DNA of 36,658 nucleotides, from contig WJIN01000328.1 of the NCBI GenBank assembly GCA_014730295.1, positions 1-36,658 of the forward strand. Reading direction: 5' to 3'. Positions 1 to 9,013 of the stretch are shown piece after piece. Position 1 is the first letter of the stretch. Every line of letters begins with the position of its first letter. The translations under genes and the position numbers were made by a program. The stretch is from Promethearchaeota archaeon. Its GTDB lineage: Archaea; Asgardarchaeota; Lokiarchaeia; Sigynarchaeales; SOKP01. The notes under the pieces were generated by a model, which saw only the letters and a list, made by a program, of their open reading frames with translations, did no database searches and was not told the origin of the DNA.

Positions 1-555
1 ATGCCCGCGAAGCATTATAAGAAAATTAAACGATTTATTAAGGACTATTTAGAGGGCAAGGCGGGAAGAGTACGTAAATATACATTTTCTACCGCTACGG
101 CGGCAAAGCGACAATTTAAGTGCGATGTTAACCTCATGATACGGGCAAAACGAGGTTTTTCTCTCCAAGCTATTAAGAGAGACGTTCGGGGAGGGAGCCT
201 CCTCCTAAAGGATGCATATCATAGAGTCTTTACCATAATGACGACCGAGAAGCCAAAAGGTAAGGAAAGCTCATGGGCGTCCCGCACATCTCTATTTTAT
301 CGTCGTCGATGGCTTATCGAGACCGGATTTTCCGACTTAAATCGGATTAATCGGCGATGGCGATCGAATCACGATAATGTAAGACATCTAGATATGCTGG
401 CACGGCTGCTCCTTTATAACTCTTGGAAACTCAATAAAAAGCGTATCCAGCTTGAAAGAAAAAGAGATATGAAGTCTCGTAGCTGGACACTCAATCAGAA
501 CCAAGACAGACTTAGGGAACTATTTCTCACAATTGAAAAAAAATCAGCGGGGTGA
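1..555 (+). CDS. DDE transposase, IS4/IS5-like, C-terminal part
   Basis: This is the C-terminal part of an IS transposase; the gene probably begins before the window, because the first codon sits exactly at base 1 and the usual N-terminal DDE region is missing. Near residues 100-115 there is a YRRRWLIETGFSDLNR stretch that fits the Y-(2)-R-(3)-E-(6)-K/R signature of IS4-superfamily transposases, so the E there should be the last acidic residue of the catalytic triad. The basic tail (about residues 135-184) is typical of DNA-binding ends. Base composition is clearly richer in G and C than the neighbours, which suggests recent arrival. A short hairpin follows the stop. Family-level subtype is uncertain. 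Confidence 0.75.
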   Translation: MPAKHYKKIKRFIKDYLEGKAGRVRKYTFSTATAAKRQFKCDVNLMIRAKRGFSLQAIKRDVRGGSLLLKDAYHRVFTIMTTEKPKGKESSWASRTSLFYRRRWLIETGFSDLNRINRRWRSNHDNVRHLDMLARLLLYNSWKLNKKRIQLERKRDMKSRSWTLNQNQDRLRELFLTIEKKSAG

Positions 556-575
556 TGGGCTAAACCACAAATAAT

Positions 576-589
576 GTCGGTTGACCGAC
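576..589. repeat. short hairpin 3' of the transposase
   Basis: GTCGG and CCGAC form a perfect 5-bp inverted repeat around TTGA, 20 bases after the transposase stop. It is GC-rich against AT-rich flanks and may belong to the right end of the insertion sequence. The other IS end lies outside the window, so no terminal repeat can be matched. Confidence 0.4.
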
Positions 590-658
590 CACCGTAAAAT
601 ATGTGAAAAAAAATAAATAATTAGATACTGTAATAAAAAAAAGAAAGAAAATTTTGAG

Positions 659-1342
659 TTATTGCTCTTCTCTGTGTCTCATAAAAAATAGACCATAAAA
701 TATCACAATTGAAAAGATCAATTGAAAAATGGTTCCTAATAGTCCTAATAATGTACCTTCATATTCTGCCATAAGGATCCCCCCAACAGTTGAGAATATA
801 AATGCGATTCCGATTGTGAGTAAACGATAATTTTTTTCTCTAATACTTAACCATGTATAAAAAATTATATCCCATATAGCAAAAGCTCGAGTTACCCAAC
901 TCCCGAGATTAAATTCAGTTAAACTAAGGAATGAATTAATCCACATAAAAATCACAGTAATAACCATGACAATGATCATTGAGTATCTGAGTATCTTTCT
1001 CATTCTATCAGTGCTAATTTTAATATATGTTGAGCTCACTGCTAATGACATGGTTATCGCTATCATACCGCCAGTTTGAAATAAAGTATCATAATCCCAG
1101 CTTGATCTTAAGAACACACCGACATCAGTAAAGATATATTGGAAGAGAAACGGCATTAAAATACCTATGCCAACCATCGTAAATCCAAACGCATACCATA
1201 GAGTTACTATTCCTCTCGTCTTATTGTAATACCAAAAATAATAGCTTCCAATAACTAAGACCACCGCGACGATCAAGGGAATCATAAACAGCATAATGGT
1301 ATCATTATTTGGTAATGGATCTGTTAGACTAATTTTGCTCAC
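659..1342 (-). CDS. multi-pass membrane protein, unknown
   Basis: A protein of about 224-227 residues with about seven hydrophobic segments spread over its whole length (first near residues 16-36, last near 200-222) and a short charged end. I do not recognise a family. It lies 6 bases after another multi-pass protein (1349-2110), so the two are probably one operon and may form a complex. The listed GTG start (1340-1342) lies inside the ribosome-binding site AGGTGA (1339-1344), which is not workable for normal initiation. The next in-frame codon at proper spacing is ATT at 1331-1333 (5-base spacer), so a non-standard start is possible. Confidence 0.75.
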   Translation of the reverse strand: MSKISLTDPLPNNDTIMLFMIPLIVAVVLVIGSYYFWYYNKTRGIVTLWYAFGFTMVGIGILMPFLFQYIFTDVGVFLRSSWDYDTLFQTGGMIAITMSLAVSSTYIKISTDRMRKILRYSMIIVMVITVIFMWINSFLSLTEFNLGSWVTRAFAIWDIIFYTWLSIREKNYRLLTIGIAFIFSTVGGILMAEYEGTLLGLLGTIFQLIFSIVIFYGLFFMRHREEQ

Positions 1343-1344
1343 CT
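1339..1344 (-). promoter_or_regulatory. ribosome-binding site overlapping a GTG
   Basis: AGGTGA on the minus strand, the motif that precedes several other genes here by 4-7 bases. It contains the GTG called as the start of the membrane protein. Five bases after it comes an in-frame ATT (1331-1333), so this site argues for an ATT start. Confidence 0.5.
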
Positions 1345-1348
1345 TATT

Positions 1349-2110
1349 TTATGGTTCGATTGTTTTATTGAATAGATATTTATAATGATAATAAAGTGCG
1401 ACTAGATATGCGATTGTTTTAGGAAGCATCGCCATTCCGGTGGCGGGAATATAGATCACTAAGAATGTAGTGATAGAATAAAACGCATAAGAAATTATAA
1501 ACCATATAGAAGCTTTATAATTCCCTTCATTCCAATCCTTATTAATATCTGTGGGATTCCTTTTTTCTGCTAATGAATCTTTTAATAAAAGTCCTACCGC
1601 GATTAATCCTATTATATAGAAAGGAATAGCTGAAAGGATACGAAAGTCAAACCCGAATTCCCATACAGGGTCTACATCAAACCAATGATTGTAAGGGTTG
1701 AGAAGTAACACAATTCTCAATATAAATGCCACATCTATGATTAACTCAAATAAAAGTATTCTATTCGTTGTGGAATAAATAGAACCATAAATTTCTTTCC
1801 AAGCCCGAAACAACTCTATATAGAGGTATGTCATAGTTATTGATGTTATTATGAATCCGTATCCAAAAAGATTCCCCGCCAACTCACTTTCAATATCAAT
1901 ACCGGCAAAGAACATAAATATTCGAAATCCTAAATGGAATATATCTCCAAAAGCAAGGAAAAAATATCCAATAAAGATTAGCTTCCAAACTTTATTACGC
2001 TCCTTAATTTTTGACCTATTCTCAATCAATATCCAAATTAAAAATGCCCAAATTACCACTAGATAGGATATCAAAAACAAAACTGTTCCTATATTATCTT
2101 TCATAGCCAT
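1349..2110 (-). CDS. seven-span membrane protein, unknown
   Basis: A 253-residue, strongly hydrophobic protein with about seven membrane segments and short loops; a charged WKEIYGS-type loop sits near the middle. No catalytic or binding motif is visible. AGGTGA lies 7 bases ahead of the first ATG, which decides the start. It is the first gene of a pair with 659-1342. A third protein of similar size and span number is encoded at 11429-12151, but clear sequence similarity cannot be claimed by eye. Function is unknown; a sensory or transport role would be a guess. Confidence 0.8.
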   Translation of the reverse strand: MAMKDNIGTVLFLISYLVVIWAFLIWILIENRSKIKERNKVWKLIFIGYFFLAFGDIFHLGFRIFMFFAGIDIESELAGNLFGYGFIITSITMTYLYIELFRAWKEIYGSIYSTTNRILLFELIIDVAFILRIVLLLNPYNHWFDVDPVWEFGFDFRILSAIPFYIIGLIAVGLLLKDSLAEKRNPTDINKDWNEGNYKASIWFIISYAFYSITTFLVIYIPATGMAMLPKTIAYLVALYYHYKYLFNKTIEP

Positions 2111-2273
2111 AAAAATTTCACCTAGTTTTTCCCAATTTTGTTAAAATTAAGAATTATTATTATTTGAATCTAATACTATTTAAGCCTTATCGAATGTGCC
2201 TATATATTTTTAAATATAGATAAATGAAAACTTTTGAGAAAGAACTATCGTCATAAATTGAATAAGATTGTTT

Positions 2274-3476
2274 TTATAATGACAAAATTATGTTATTATG
2301 CGCTTTAAGCATGTCATGCATGATTAAATCCGCAGCATCTTGTATATCAGGCGCACTCTGTGGGATACTCCTCTTGGCATTCACACTAGCCATTAGGACT
2401 TGGTTTAGGCCTCTCATAATCATATCGGGAGAATACCAAGGTCGTTTTGAAGCCCACCATTGTTGACAACTATGAACTCCTCTATCGAGAAGGTTCCGCG
2501 CGTTATCTAAAATACGTTTATGATCATCATCCATGCTTTCTCTATATTTATTAGTTAAATGAACTAATGTGAGGGCGTACATGAAGAATTTATGTTGTTC
2601 GATGTGGATCTTATTATTCGGGTCAAACCAGAGGGGAAATGGAATGTCATTGGCTATATCATAGGGCATTGTTGACCAACTCGATTCTCGTGGTTTTTGT
2701 GTTTGGCCTATGGGAAATCTATCAACGATTTCTGAAATTGTACATATCTTAATATCATCTCGAGAAGGCAGAGCATCAAATAAAGGGATTAAAAAGTTAT
2801 CAATGGCATGTTTAACGTGATGTCCGAACGTTTCGCCGTCCATTGCCAAGATTATGAAATAATCTTCGTTCGTGTTGCGATAATGTAATCGATTCGTAAA
2901 ACTCTCCACATTATTGATTTTGTCAAATGCACAATCAATCGAGATATAATCGTCTCGAAACAGTAATTTTAAACCATTTTCATATTGGGAGATGAAAGTG
3001 GTTGGAAATTGGGGTAATGTGTTTGCGATCCCGCTCATAATTATCCAATCGAATCCCAAATTTTCCACAGATCGTAAAACTTCTTCCGAAATTGCCATTT
3101 CCGGTGGAAAAATTCCCCTAGGGTGATATGCATCTCCAAAAAAATTTCTGTTGGTTTCATCATTTAGTTTTATTTGTCGTTCTATTTCAGGTTGAGGAAT
3201 CAGAGGTAAAAGTGGATGGAATTTAGCCGAAGAAGTCAGTTCAATTTGTCCTTGAGAGGTAAGAGCAATGATACCTTCAATAATATCCGTAAAGCCATAA
3301 TCATAAAGCTGTTCGACCAAAGTACCATTGACGTTTAGGGTAATTTTTGCCTCTGGATGAGATCGTATAGCCTCTAAGATAGGAATATATGATTCTTTGG
3401 CAATTTGTTTAATGACGGGGGCGATCTGGGTGGGAGGCTGGTAAATATGAAAGAGAAATGAAAAATAGACGACCAT
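2274..3476 (-). CDS. glycoside hydrolase family 57 protein
   Basis: Family GH57 enzymes cleave or transfer alpha-1,4/1,6-glucan chains (amylase, 4-alpha-glucanotransferase, branching enzyme). The 400-residue protein starts with the family's FHIYQP strand (residues 9-14). It has FPPEMAIS with Glu126 as the expected nucleophile and AMDGETFGHH with Asp213 as the expected acid/base. This spacing is close to that of the characterised Thermococcus glucanotransferase (Glu123/Asp214, as I recall it). It is shorter than the 600-700-residue transferases, so only the catalytic barrel and helical domain are present. The start has no ribosome-binding site, suggesting a leaderless mRNA. Likely cytoplasmic (no signal peptide), acting on storage glucan; exact substrate unknown. 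Confidence 0.9.
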   Translation of the reverse strand: MVVYFSFLFHIYQPPTQIAPVIKQIAKESYIPILEAIRSHPEAKITLNVNGTLVEQLYDYGFTDIIEGIIALTSQGQIELTSSAKFHPLLPLIPQPEIERQIKLNDETNRNFFGDAYHPRGIFPPEMAISEEVLRSVENLGFDWIIMSGIANTLPQFPTTFISQYENGLKLLFRDDYISIDCAFDKINNVESFTNRLHYRNTNEDYFIILAMDGETFGHHVKHAIDNFLIPLFDALPSRDDIKICTISEIVDRFPIGQTQKPRESSWSTMPYDIANDIPFPLWFDPNNKIHIEQHKFFMYALTLVHLTNKYRESMDDDHKRILDNARNLLDRGVHSCQQWWASKRPWYSPDMIMRGLNQVLMASVNAKRSIPQSAPDIQDAADLIMHDMLKAHNNIILSL

Positions 3477-3573
3477 AGGTATTTAGACGTATTCTTATAT
3501 TATTTTTCTATTTAATAATCATAATATAAAATAGTAGTTTATAGATTTATGGGACATTGTTTGAAAGATAAGT

Positions 3574-5169
3574 ATGGAAAGTCAATCTAATAAATCCTAT
3601 AATATTTCACATAAATATGGTACTATAAATTTGGAATATAATATTCAAAAATTTACTATGACATCTGTTTGGCCGATTTTGATTAGTGTTTCACAATATA
3701 CTCACCAAAAAACTAAAGATGAGCGATTAGATCCCCTCAAATTAATGATTAAGTCCGCTAAGGAAGCATTAAATACCCCAAATGCAAGCAAATTGAAAGA
3801 ACTCATTGATGCTGTGTATATGGTCAATATAAATTCATGGTCTTACAAGGATGCACCAGGAGAGCTGAGCGAGATTTTAGGCATCAATCCAACCGAGAAA
3901 ACCTACCTCTCTGATGGGGGAAATACCCCTCAGATGCTAGTTAACAGAGCTGCTAAAATAATTCATAAAGGCGTTAGGAAATGTATTCTTATTGTCGGAG
4001 GAGAAGCATCTTATTCTGTATACCAATCTAAAAAAGAGAAAAGAGATTTGTCATGGCCAAAAAAAGAAGAACCAGATTATATGGAAGGTGAAATTTGGCA
4101 TGGGACAAACGAGTTTGAAAATACATATAAACTCATTATCCCTCCTTACTCTTATGCGTTGTTTGAAACCGCATATCGGGAAACAGTGGGATTAAGTCTG
4201 CAAGAACATCGAATGAAAATGGGAAAACTGTTTGAAAACTTCTCAGAGGTTGCAGCTAATAATCCATATGCGTGGACGCAGAAATCTTATTCCACAGAAG
4301 AGATAATAACCCCCTCCCCAAATAATCGGAAAGTTTGTTATCCCTACACCAAGAGAATGTGTTCCAATATGTTTGTGGACCAGAGTGCTGCGGTCCTAAT
4401 TTCGAGTGAAGATGTCGCAAAAAAGCTCGAGATTCCTAAAAGCCGATGGGTCTATCTTAGGGGAGCATCAGATTTCCAAAATATTTTTGATATAACTAGA
4501 CGACCCAAATTAGCAACTTCACCAGCGGCACGTATCGGCTCTAAAGTTGCACTTAAACAAGCAGGACTCGTGTTAGACGAGATTGATCTTTTTGATATCT
4601 ACAGTTGTTTTCCCTCGATCGTTGAGATTATTTCTGATGAAATTGGAATTAAAAAGGATGATACTCGTGATCTTACTATTACGGGCGGTCTTCCATTTTT
4701 CGGGGGTCCGTGGAGTAATTATTCCTTACATGCTATCGCAACAGCGGTTAATATTATACAAAAAGATCCAGAAAAAACAATAATGGTAATCTCAAATGGG
4801 GGGTATAATACTAAGCAATCGTTCGGAATATACGGCACTATACCACCTCAGAAGGGATTCGATGAAAATGATACAAAAGAACTTCAAAGTAGAATCCTTG
4901 AAAAAGTATTGCAAGAACCCGTAAAAAAAGCTAATGGGATATGCAAAATCTTAGGATATACATTAATATACAATAGAAACGGAACCCGTAAATATGGAAT
5001 CGCCCTTGGAGCGATGGAAAATAAACGACACACACTTGCTATTTTGAAAGGAACGGATGAAGAATTAGCTCAACTGGAACGTAATGAGATTGTTGGAAGT
5101 ACATATAGAGTATATTATGATGAGAAAAGCCAAAAAAATATAATAAAGTTAACCGAAAATTACAACTAA
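3574..5169 (+). CDS. thiolase-like protein, TLP1 type
   Basis: The fold and domain order match SCP2/TLP1-type thiolase-like proteins: a thiolase core (about residues 30-450) plus the extra C-terminal beta domain (about 455-531) typical of TLP1. The catalytic residues of true thiolases are absent. The nucleophile-cysteine loop is GGNTPQ (115-120), the GHP motif reads GGP near 377-379, and the second cysteine motif reads SNGGYN (407-412). The HEAF-like position is DIYSCFP (341-347). It may therefore bind an acyl-CoA rather than condense or cleave one. The next ATG (residue 29, base 3658) is an alternative start. It is divergent from the GH57 gene and convergent with aroD. Confidence 0.85.
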   Translation: MESQSNKSYNISHKYGTINLEYNIQKFTMTSVWPILISVSQYTHQKTKDERLDPLKLMIKSAKEALNTPNASKLKELIDAVYMVNINSWSYKDAPGELSEILGINPTEKTYLSDGGNTPQMLVNRAAKIIHKGVRKCILIVGGEASYSVYQSKKEKRDLSWPKKEEPDYMEGEIWHGTNEFENTYKLIIPPYSYALFETAYRETVGLSLQEHRMKMGKLFENFSEVAANNPYAWTQKSYSTEEIITPSPNNRKVCYPYTKRMCSNMFVDQSAAVLISSEDVAKKLEIPKSRWVYLRGASDFQNIFDITRRPKLATSPAARIGSKVALKQAGLVLDEIDLFDIYSCFPSIVEIISDEIGIKKDDTRDLTITGGLPFFGGPWSNYSLHAIATAVNIIQKDPEKTIMVISNGGYNTKQSFGIYGTIPPQKGFDENDTKELQSRILEKVLQEPVKKANGICKILGYTLIYNRNGTRKYGIALGAMENKRHTLAILKGTDEELAQLERNEIVGSTYRVYYDEKSQKNIIKLTENYN

Positions 5170-5173
5170 TCCT

Positions 5174-5923
5174 TTATTCTTGAAGTAATGCGTAAAATTT
5201 TCTCATAAGTTCTATATTAATCTGACCTGGAGCGGTTTGGTTAACTAAGGATCCAAAAGTGAAAAATCCTCCAACTAACACTGAAAGCAGACGGGAGAAA
5301 ATTCCGAGCTCACCCATACAAAATGAGATGAGCCTTTTATTTTTATCAGCAACGCTTCTACAAAATGTTAAAACCTCTAAATTGTCTTCAAATTGATTTG
5401 CGGTAAAAATCAACTTCCACACAAAAGAATGAGAGGCGAAAAAATTGGAATTAAGTGAATTGAGAGTTTTTAATTTGGTTCTGAAAGATTTTATGATATT
5501 ATGCATCTGTTTTGAGGGTGGAGTATCTTTAAAATTATGATGAGAAAAAATTATCGCAATACTATTATTATTAGCTTTCAAGATGATATCTTCTAAAATT
5601 CCTAAAGGGTTATCCATCTCAATATCAATGAACTGGGGCTTAGCTTTTATAATTTTATTGAGAATGGAAATACGTTCGGAGTCGGAAATGTCTGAATTAC
5701 CCCCTTCTGAAACTTTTCGAAAGGTACAAATCATCGGAATATCAGAAAAATCTAATATGGACTGTATAAAGTCCGAAGAAATTCCACTTGTCGCGTCTAA
5801 ATAATCAAATCTAAGTTCTATAAAATCGGGATCGTGGGACACTGCTTCAGACAAAAGTTCTTTGTTCTCATATATACTTAACGAAGTAATTGGAACTGCA
5901 ATACAAATCTTAGGAATATTCAT
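5174..5923 (-). CDS. aroD: 3-dehydroquinate dehydratase, type I
   Basis: Catalyses the third shikimate-pathway step, dehydrating 3-dehydroquinate through a Schiff base. The 249-residue protein has the type I signature: ELRFD at 36-40, the catalytic histidine in SHHNF (His129 region) and the Schiff-base lysine in WKLIFTA (Lys170). The substrate-binding end FTFGSLVNQTAPGQ spans 221-234. Length is normal for single-domain AroD. It starts 22 bases after adk and has no clear ribosome-binding site, so translation may follow adk in one transcript. No other shikimate genes are in the window. It is convergent with the thiolase-like gene, four bases apart. Confidence 0.93.
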   Translation of the reverse strand: MNIPKICIAVPITSLSIYENKELLSEAVSHDPDFIELRFDYLDATSGISSDFIQSILDFSDIPMICTFRKVSEGGNSDISDSERISILNKIIKAKPQFIDIEMDNPLGILEDIILKANNNSIAIIFSHHNFKDTPPSKQMHNIIKSFRTKLKTLNSLNSNFFASHSFVWKLIFTANQFEDNLEVLTFCRSVADKNKRLISFCMGELGIFSRLLSVLVGGFFTFGSLVNQTAPGQINIELMRKFYALLQE

Positions 5924-5945
5924 AGAAAAAAATAATGGTAATGAG

Positions 5946-6614
5946 TTAAATTTCGATTATTTCTTTAATATCCTCTTCTGTGAGTTCTAACGTGTTTTGA
6001 GCATCCACTTTCTTAAGCTTTCCTTGTTCCTCGTAATATTTTTTGATCGGGGTGGCATTTACTTCATACACATTAAGCCTCTTCTCTAATGTCTCCTCGG
6101 TGTCATCACTTCTCTGTTCAAACTCTATTTCCGCCCCGCAATTATCGCAAATCCATTTATCTTCCCCAATTTTCTCGTCGGGTTGGAGAGTGTATTTATT
6201 ATAAATTTCCCCACATTCCGGACACGAAAATCTACCTAATATTCTCTTCTTTAAAATATCCCTCGGAACTTCTAAAAGGAGAAAGAGATGAATCTCGGTG
6301 ATTTCCGATAACGCTTTTGCCTGGTCCAGGGTTCTTGGAAATCCGTCTAGAATAAACCCCTTTTCTTGGACATCTGTTTTGTTCAAACGATCTTCAACCA
6401 TATCAATAACCACATCATCGGGAACTAATTCACCCTTTTCCATGTATTGTTTTGCTTTCAGTCCTAATTCGGTTTCCTTATTCAGATTCTCTCTGAAGAT
6501 GTCTCCAGTACTCACATGTGCGATATCTGGGAGAGCTTTCTTAATCTGTGAGGAAAATGTACCCTTGCCGGCGCCTGGCGGCCCAAAAAGAACGAGCTTT
6601 CGTTTTTCACTCAT
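5946..6614 (-). CDS. adk: adenylate kinase with zinc-type lid
   Basis: Adenylate kinase interconverts AMP, ATP and ADP in the cytoplasm. The 222-residue protein has the P-loop GPPGAGKGT (11-19), the AMP-binding GFPRT (91-95) and a long lid. The lid carries Cys131, Cys134, Cys156 and Cys159 in CxxC pairs, as expected for a structural zinc site. This is the bacterial-like long form rather than the short AdkA found in many archaea. AAGTGA lies about 7 bases ahead of the ATG. It is the first gene of a probable adk-aroD transcript. In many archaea adk sits next to secY; here it is about 9 kb away. Confidence 0.95.
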   Translation of the reverse strand: MSEKRKLVLFGPPGAGKGTFSSQIKKALPDIAHVSTGDIFRENLNKETELGLKAKQYMEKGELVPDDVVIDMVEDRLNKTDVQEKGFILDGFPRTLDQAKALSEITEIHLFLLLEVPRDILKKRILGRFSCPECGEIYNKYTLQPDEKIGEDKWICDNCGAEIEFEQRSDDTEETLEKRLNVYEVNATPIKKYYEEQGKLKKVDAQNTLELTEEDIKEIIEI

Positions 6615-6925
6615 TTATATTTCACTTTTCAATTTAGATCAAGTAGAAGTAATTTCTTCAAAAATATAAGTTATTTGTAAATAGAGTGAAAATTTGTCTA
6701 AAATTATAAAAAGAGATATATTTAAAAATAAGTAAAAGGAACTATATATCCAATATAATTTTATACCACAATCTATTTTAGTAAGGATCTTCTTAGAAAT
6801 ATAATAATATTCTTTCTTTTATTGAAAAATCCTTTATTCTGATTCAACAAAAAAGAATAAATACTCACATTCAATAAAAATAGATATAAATTAAATTTTA
6901 TAGATTAGTTAAAAAGGTAATTAAA
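6615..6925. other. divergent AT-rich intergenic region
   Basis: This 311-base gap separates the divergent adk and radical SAM genes and should hold both promoters. It is very AT-rich. A TATA-like run (around 6886-6900) lies about 25-40 bases ahead of the radical SAM start, and AAGGTAA (6914-6920) is its likely ribosome-binding site. I see no ORF, RNA gene or strong inverted repeat. Confidence 0.5.
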
Positions 6926-8494
6926 TTGAAAATATTATACATTAATCCCGCTCGAATCAGAGTGGGTCTCGACTTCATTATTAAGGGACAACCGCTAAAT
7001 TTAATGACACTTGCTGCCATGGTTCCCGAGCATGATGCTAAACTTATTGATTATAAAATTCAAGAATTTGATAAAAATCAATTAAAAAAGGAATTAAATC
7101 GGTCTGATGCTGTTGCGATAACCAGTATGACACCCCAAATTTATAGTGCATTTGAGATTGCAGATGTTGCCAAAGATACTGGCTGCCCCACTATTCTCGG
7201 GGGATATCACCCGACTTTGGCATCGGAATATGTCATAAAACACCCTTCGGTTGATTATGTGATAAGAGGAGAAGGTGAACATACCTTTCGAGAGTTGATC
7301 GATTATATTGATGGAGCCCCAAAGAAAAAATCGCTCAAAGAAATTGATGGAATTTCCTATAAAGACCAAGATGGAAATGTGATTCAGAATCAAGATCGCA
7401 GACTAGAAAAGGACTTAGACAATTTTCCTTTGCCAACACGCGATTTGATTGACGATTCGAAATATTTGTATTTAGGCGTAAGGGTAGCCTCCCTTGAAAG
7501 CTCCCGTGGATGTCCTCATTCATGTAAGTTTTGTTGTATCCAAAAAATGTGGAGAGATCCATACTCACATTTATCTTACCGGTCGAAAAGTGTTAAAAGG
7601 ATTATGCAAGAAATTTATGATATTGATTGGAAGAAGAATGACTTCATTTTCTTCTGTGAGGACAATTTCACGATCAATATCAAGCGTACCAAGAAGATTC
7701 TTGACACTATCATTAATTCGGGAGTTAATAAAAAGATTTATTTTAGCTGTCAATCTAGAGTTGATACGTTATACCGAAATCCGTGGTTGGTCGAATTAAT
7801 GCATAGAGCTGGGATGAGACAAGTCTTTTTAGGTATTGAGTCTGTTCACCAGCAGAGTCTAAACGCAATGAATAAGAGAGGAACTACCCCTAAAATGACG
7901 AGAAAGGTGGTTGAGATGCTTCAAGATTATGGTATTTCGATCTTTGGGGGTGTAATTATTGGATTCCCCGGAGAAACCAAGCGAATGGTTCGGCAAACGA
8001 TTCAATTCACAAAATCTCTTAATCTTACCTGTGTTCAGTTTACTCCAATAACTGCTTTCCCTGGGACTGCCTTCTATGATGAGATGAAAGCGCAGAAAAA
8101 GGTCACCAGCAATAACTATAGGCATTATAATCTCTTTTATTCGATGATGAAAACGGATGAATTAACAAGTAAAGAACTTTATGAATTGGTAGTTGAGGCC
8201 TATTCATCCTATTATTTCGGGAGAGAGTGGATCTCAATGGTAGCGAAAAGATATTGTAATCCCATTGGCAAATTTAATTGGATGTTGCCCAGTGTTCCAC
8301 GATTTGTCAAAGTGGTAATAAAGAATGGATTTGAAATGTTGCGTAGTCAAGGGATATCTACATCTAAAATCAGCGATGAATTAAAAGCACTTAGTAATGC
8401 AGCAAAGGAAATAGAGAATAAAACCGGTACTCGTTTTAAAATAGAAGATATTATCTCCTCTTCCGCTGCCTCAAAGGAGGAATCCATTTCATAA
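6926..8494 (+). CDS. radical SAM protein with B12-binding-type domain
   Basis: The 522-residue protein has an N-terminal cobalamin-binding-type Rossmann domain (about 1-135; GGYHPT at 92-97, then the RGEGEHTF motif). A radical SAM barrel follows with the cluster motif CPHSCKFC (Cys196, Cys200, Cys203), and a downstream GFPGE strand lies near 346-350. This is the BchE/MagIV-like architecture used in methylations and ring rearrangements. The DxHxxG cobalamin-ligand motif is not visible, as in many of these proteins. The start is TTG at 6926, supported by AAGGTAA just upstream. It is a single-gene unit, so the substrate cannot be inferred. Confidence 0.9.
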   Translation: MKILYINPARIRVGLDFIIKGQPLNLMTLAAMVPEHDAKLIDYKIQEFDKNQLKKELNRSDAVAITSMTPQIYSAFEIADVAKDTGCPTILGGYHPTLASEYVIKHPSVDYVIRGEGEHTFRELIDYIDGAPKKKSLKEIDGISYKDQDGNVIQNQDRRLEKDLDNFPLPTRDLIDDSKYLYLGVRVASLESSRGCPHSCKFCCIQKMWRDPYSHLSYRSKSVKRIMQEIYDIDWKKNDFIFFCEDNFTINIKRTKKILDTIINSGVNKKIYFSCQSRVDTLYRNPWLVELMHRAGMRQVFLGIESVHQQSLNAMNKRGTTPKMTRKVVEMLQDYGISIFGGVIIGFPGETKRMVRQTIQFTKSLNLTCVQFTPITAFPGTAFYDEMKAQKKVTSNNYRHYNLFYSMMKTDELTSKELYELVVEAYSSYYFGREWISMVAKRYCNPIGKFNWMLPSVPRFVKVVIKNGFEMLRSQGISTSKISDELKALSNAAKEIENKTGTRFKIEDIISSSAASKEESIS

Positions 8495-8662
8495 TCTTCT
8501 ATTATCATTTTATCTTTGAAACACACTCTATGATTTTTATATAATTAGTAATTATCTTTTGTTTATTGATTCCCCCTTCTTTATTCTGTAATACGTGAAT
8601 AATATTGAGGTTTTTATGATTTAATTTTCAGAGAATAATGTGTTGAATGTAGATAAACCACA

Positions 8663-9013
8663 ATGATCGCTATGAAAAAGAATAAAAAGGGGCATCCTGG
8701 GGAGAAGACCTATAGTTATACTATCATGGATATACAGATGGAATTATCTTCTACTCAGAATAAAAGAATAAAACAAAGAAAGCGCTTTTCGTTAATTACC
8801 AAACTCGTAAATGACTTATTTAAATATAAAGAAAGAAAAGGGTGTTATGAGACGATTTCAAATTTAATTGTCTCAACGCTCATTTCTTCTGATATGGATT
8901 GCCCACTCGATATCTATACCTGTAATAACGATGAGTTTGAGGATATAGATTATGAATGCAAAAAATTATTGGAAAGTGAACTTTTTGAGTTCTCTAATGA
9001 ACTTCCGAATTAG
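8663..9013 (+). CDS. hypothetical protein
   Basis: A 116-residue protein I do not recognise. The N-terminal half is very basic (KKNKKGHPGEK, then KRIKQRKR near 37-44), the C-terminal half is acidic and holds four cysteines (near 60, 79, 87 and 98). The basic start could bind nucleic acid; that is a guess. There is no ribosome-binding site; the second ATG at 8672 is an alternative start. Its last 20 bases overlap the 3' end of the convergent P-loop gene, which is unusual and leaves the reality of this gene less certain than its neighbours. Confidence 0.5.
   Translation: MIAMKKNKKGHPGEKTYSYTIMDIQMELSSTQNKRIKQRKRFSLITKLVNDLFKYKERKGCYETISNLIVSTLISSDMDCPLDIYTCNNDEFEDIDYECKKLLESELFEFSNELPN

Noticed and set aside
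2190..2225. AT-rich palindrome CTATATATTTTTAAATATAG as an operator
   Set aside because: Nearly pure A/T, of the kind expected by chance in such DNA; no gene start fits it well.
5583..5804. Plus-strand reading frame of 73 codons
   Set aside because: It lies wholly inside aroD on the other strand, has no conserved motif and no ribosome-binding site.
6089..6669. Two long plus-strand frames over adk
   Set aside because: They mirror adk on the opposite strand and one of them runs past the start of adk without any signal; no protein-family pattern.
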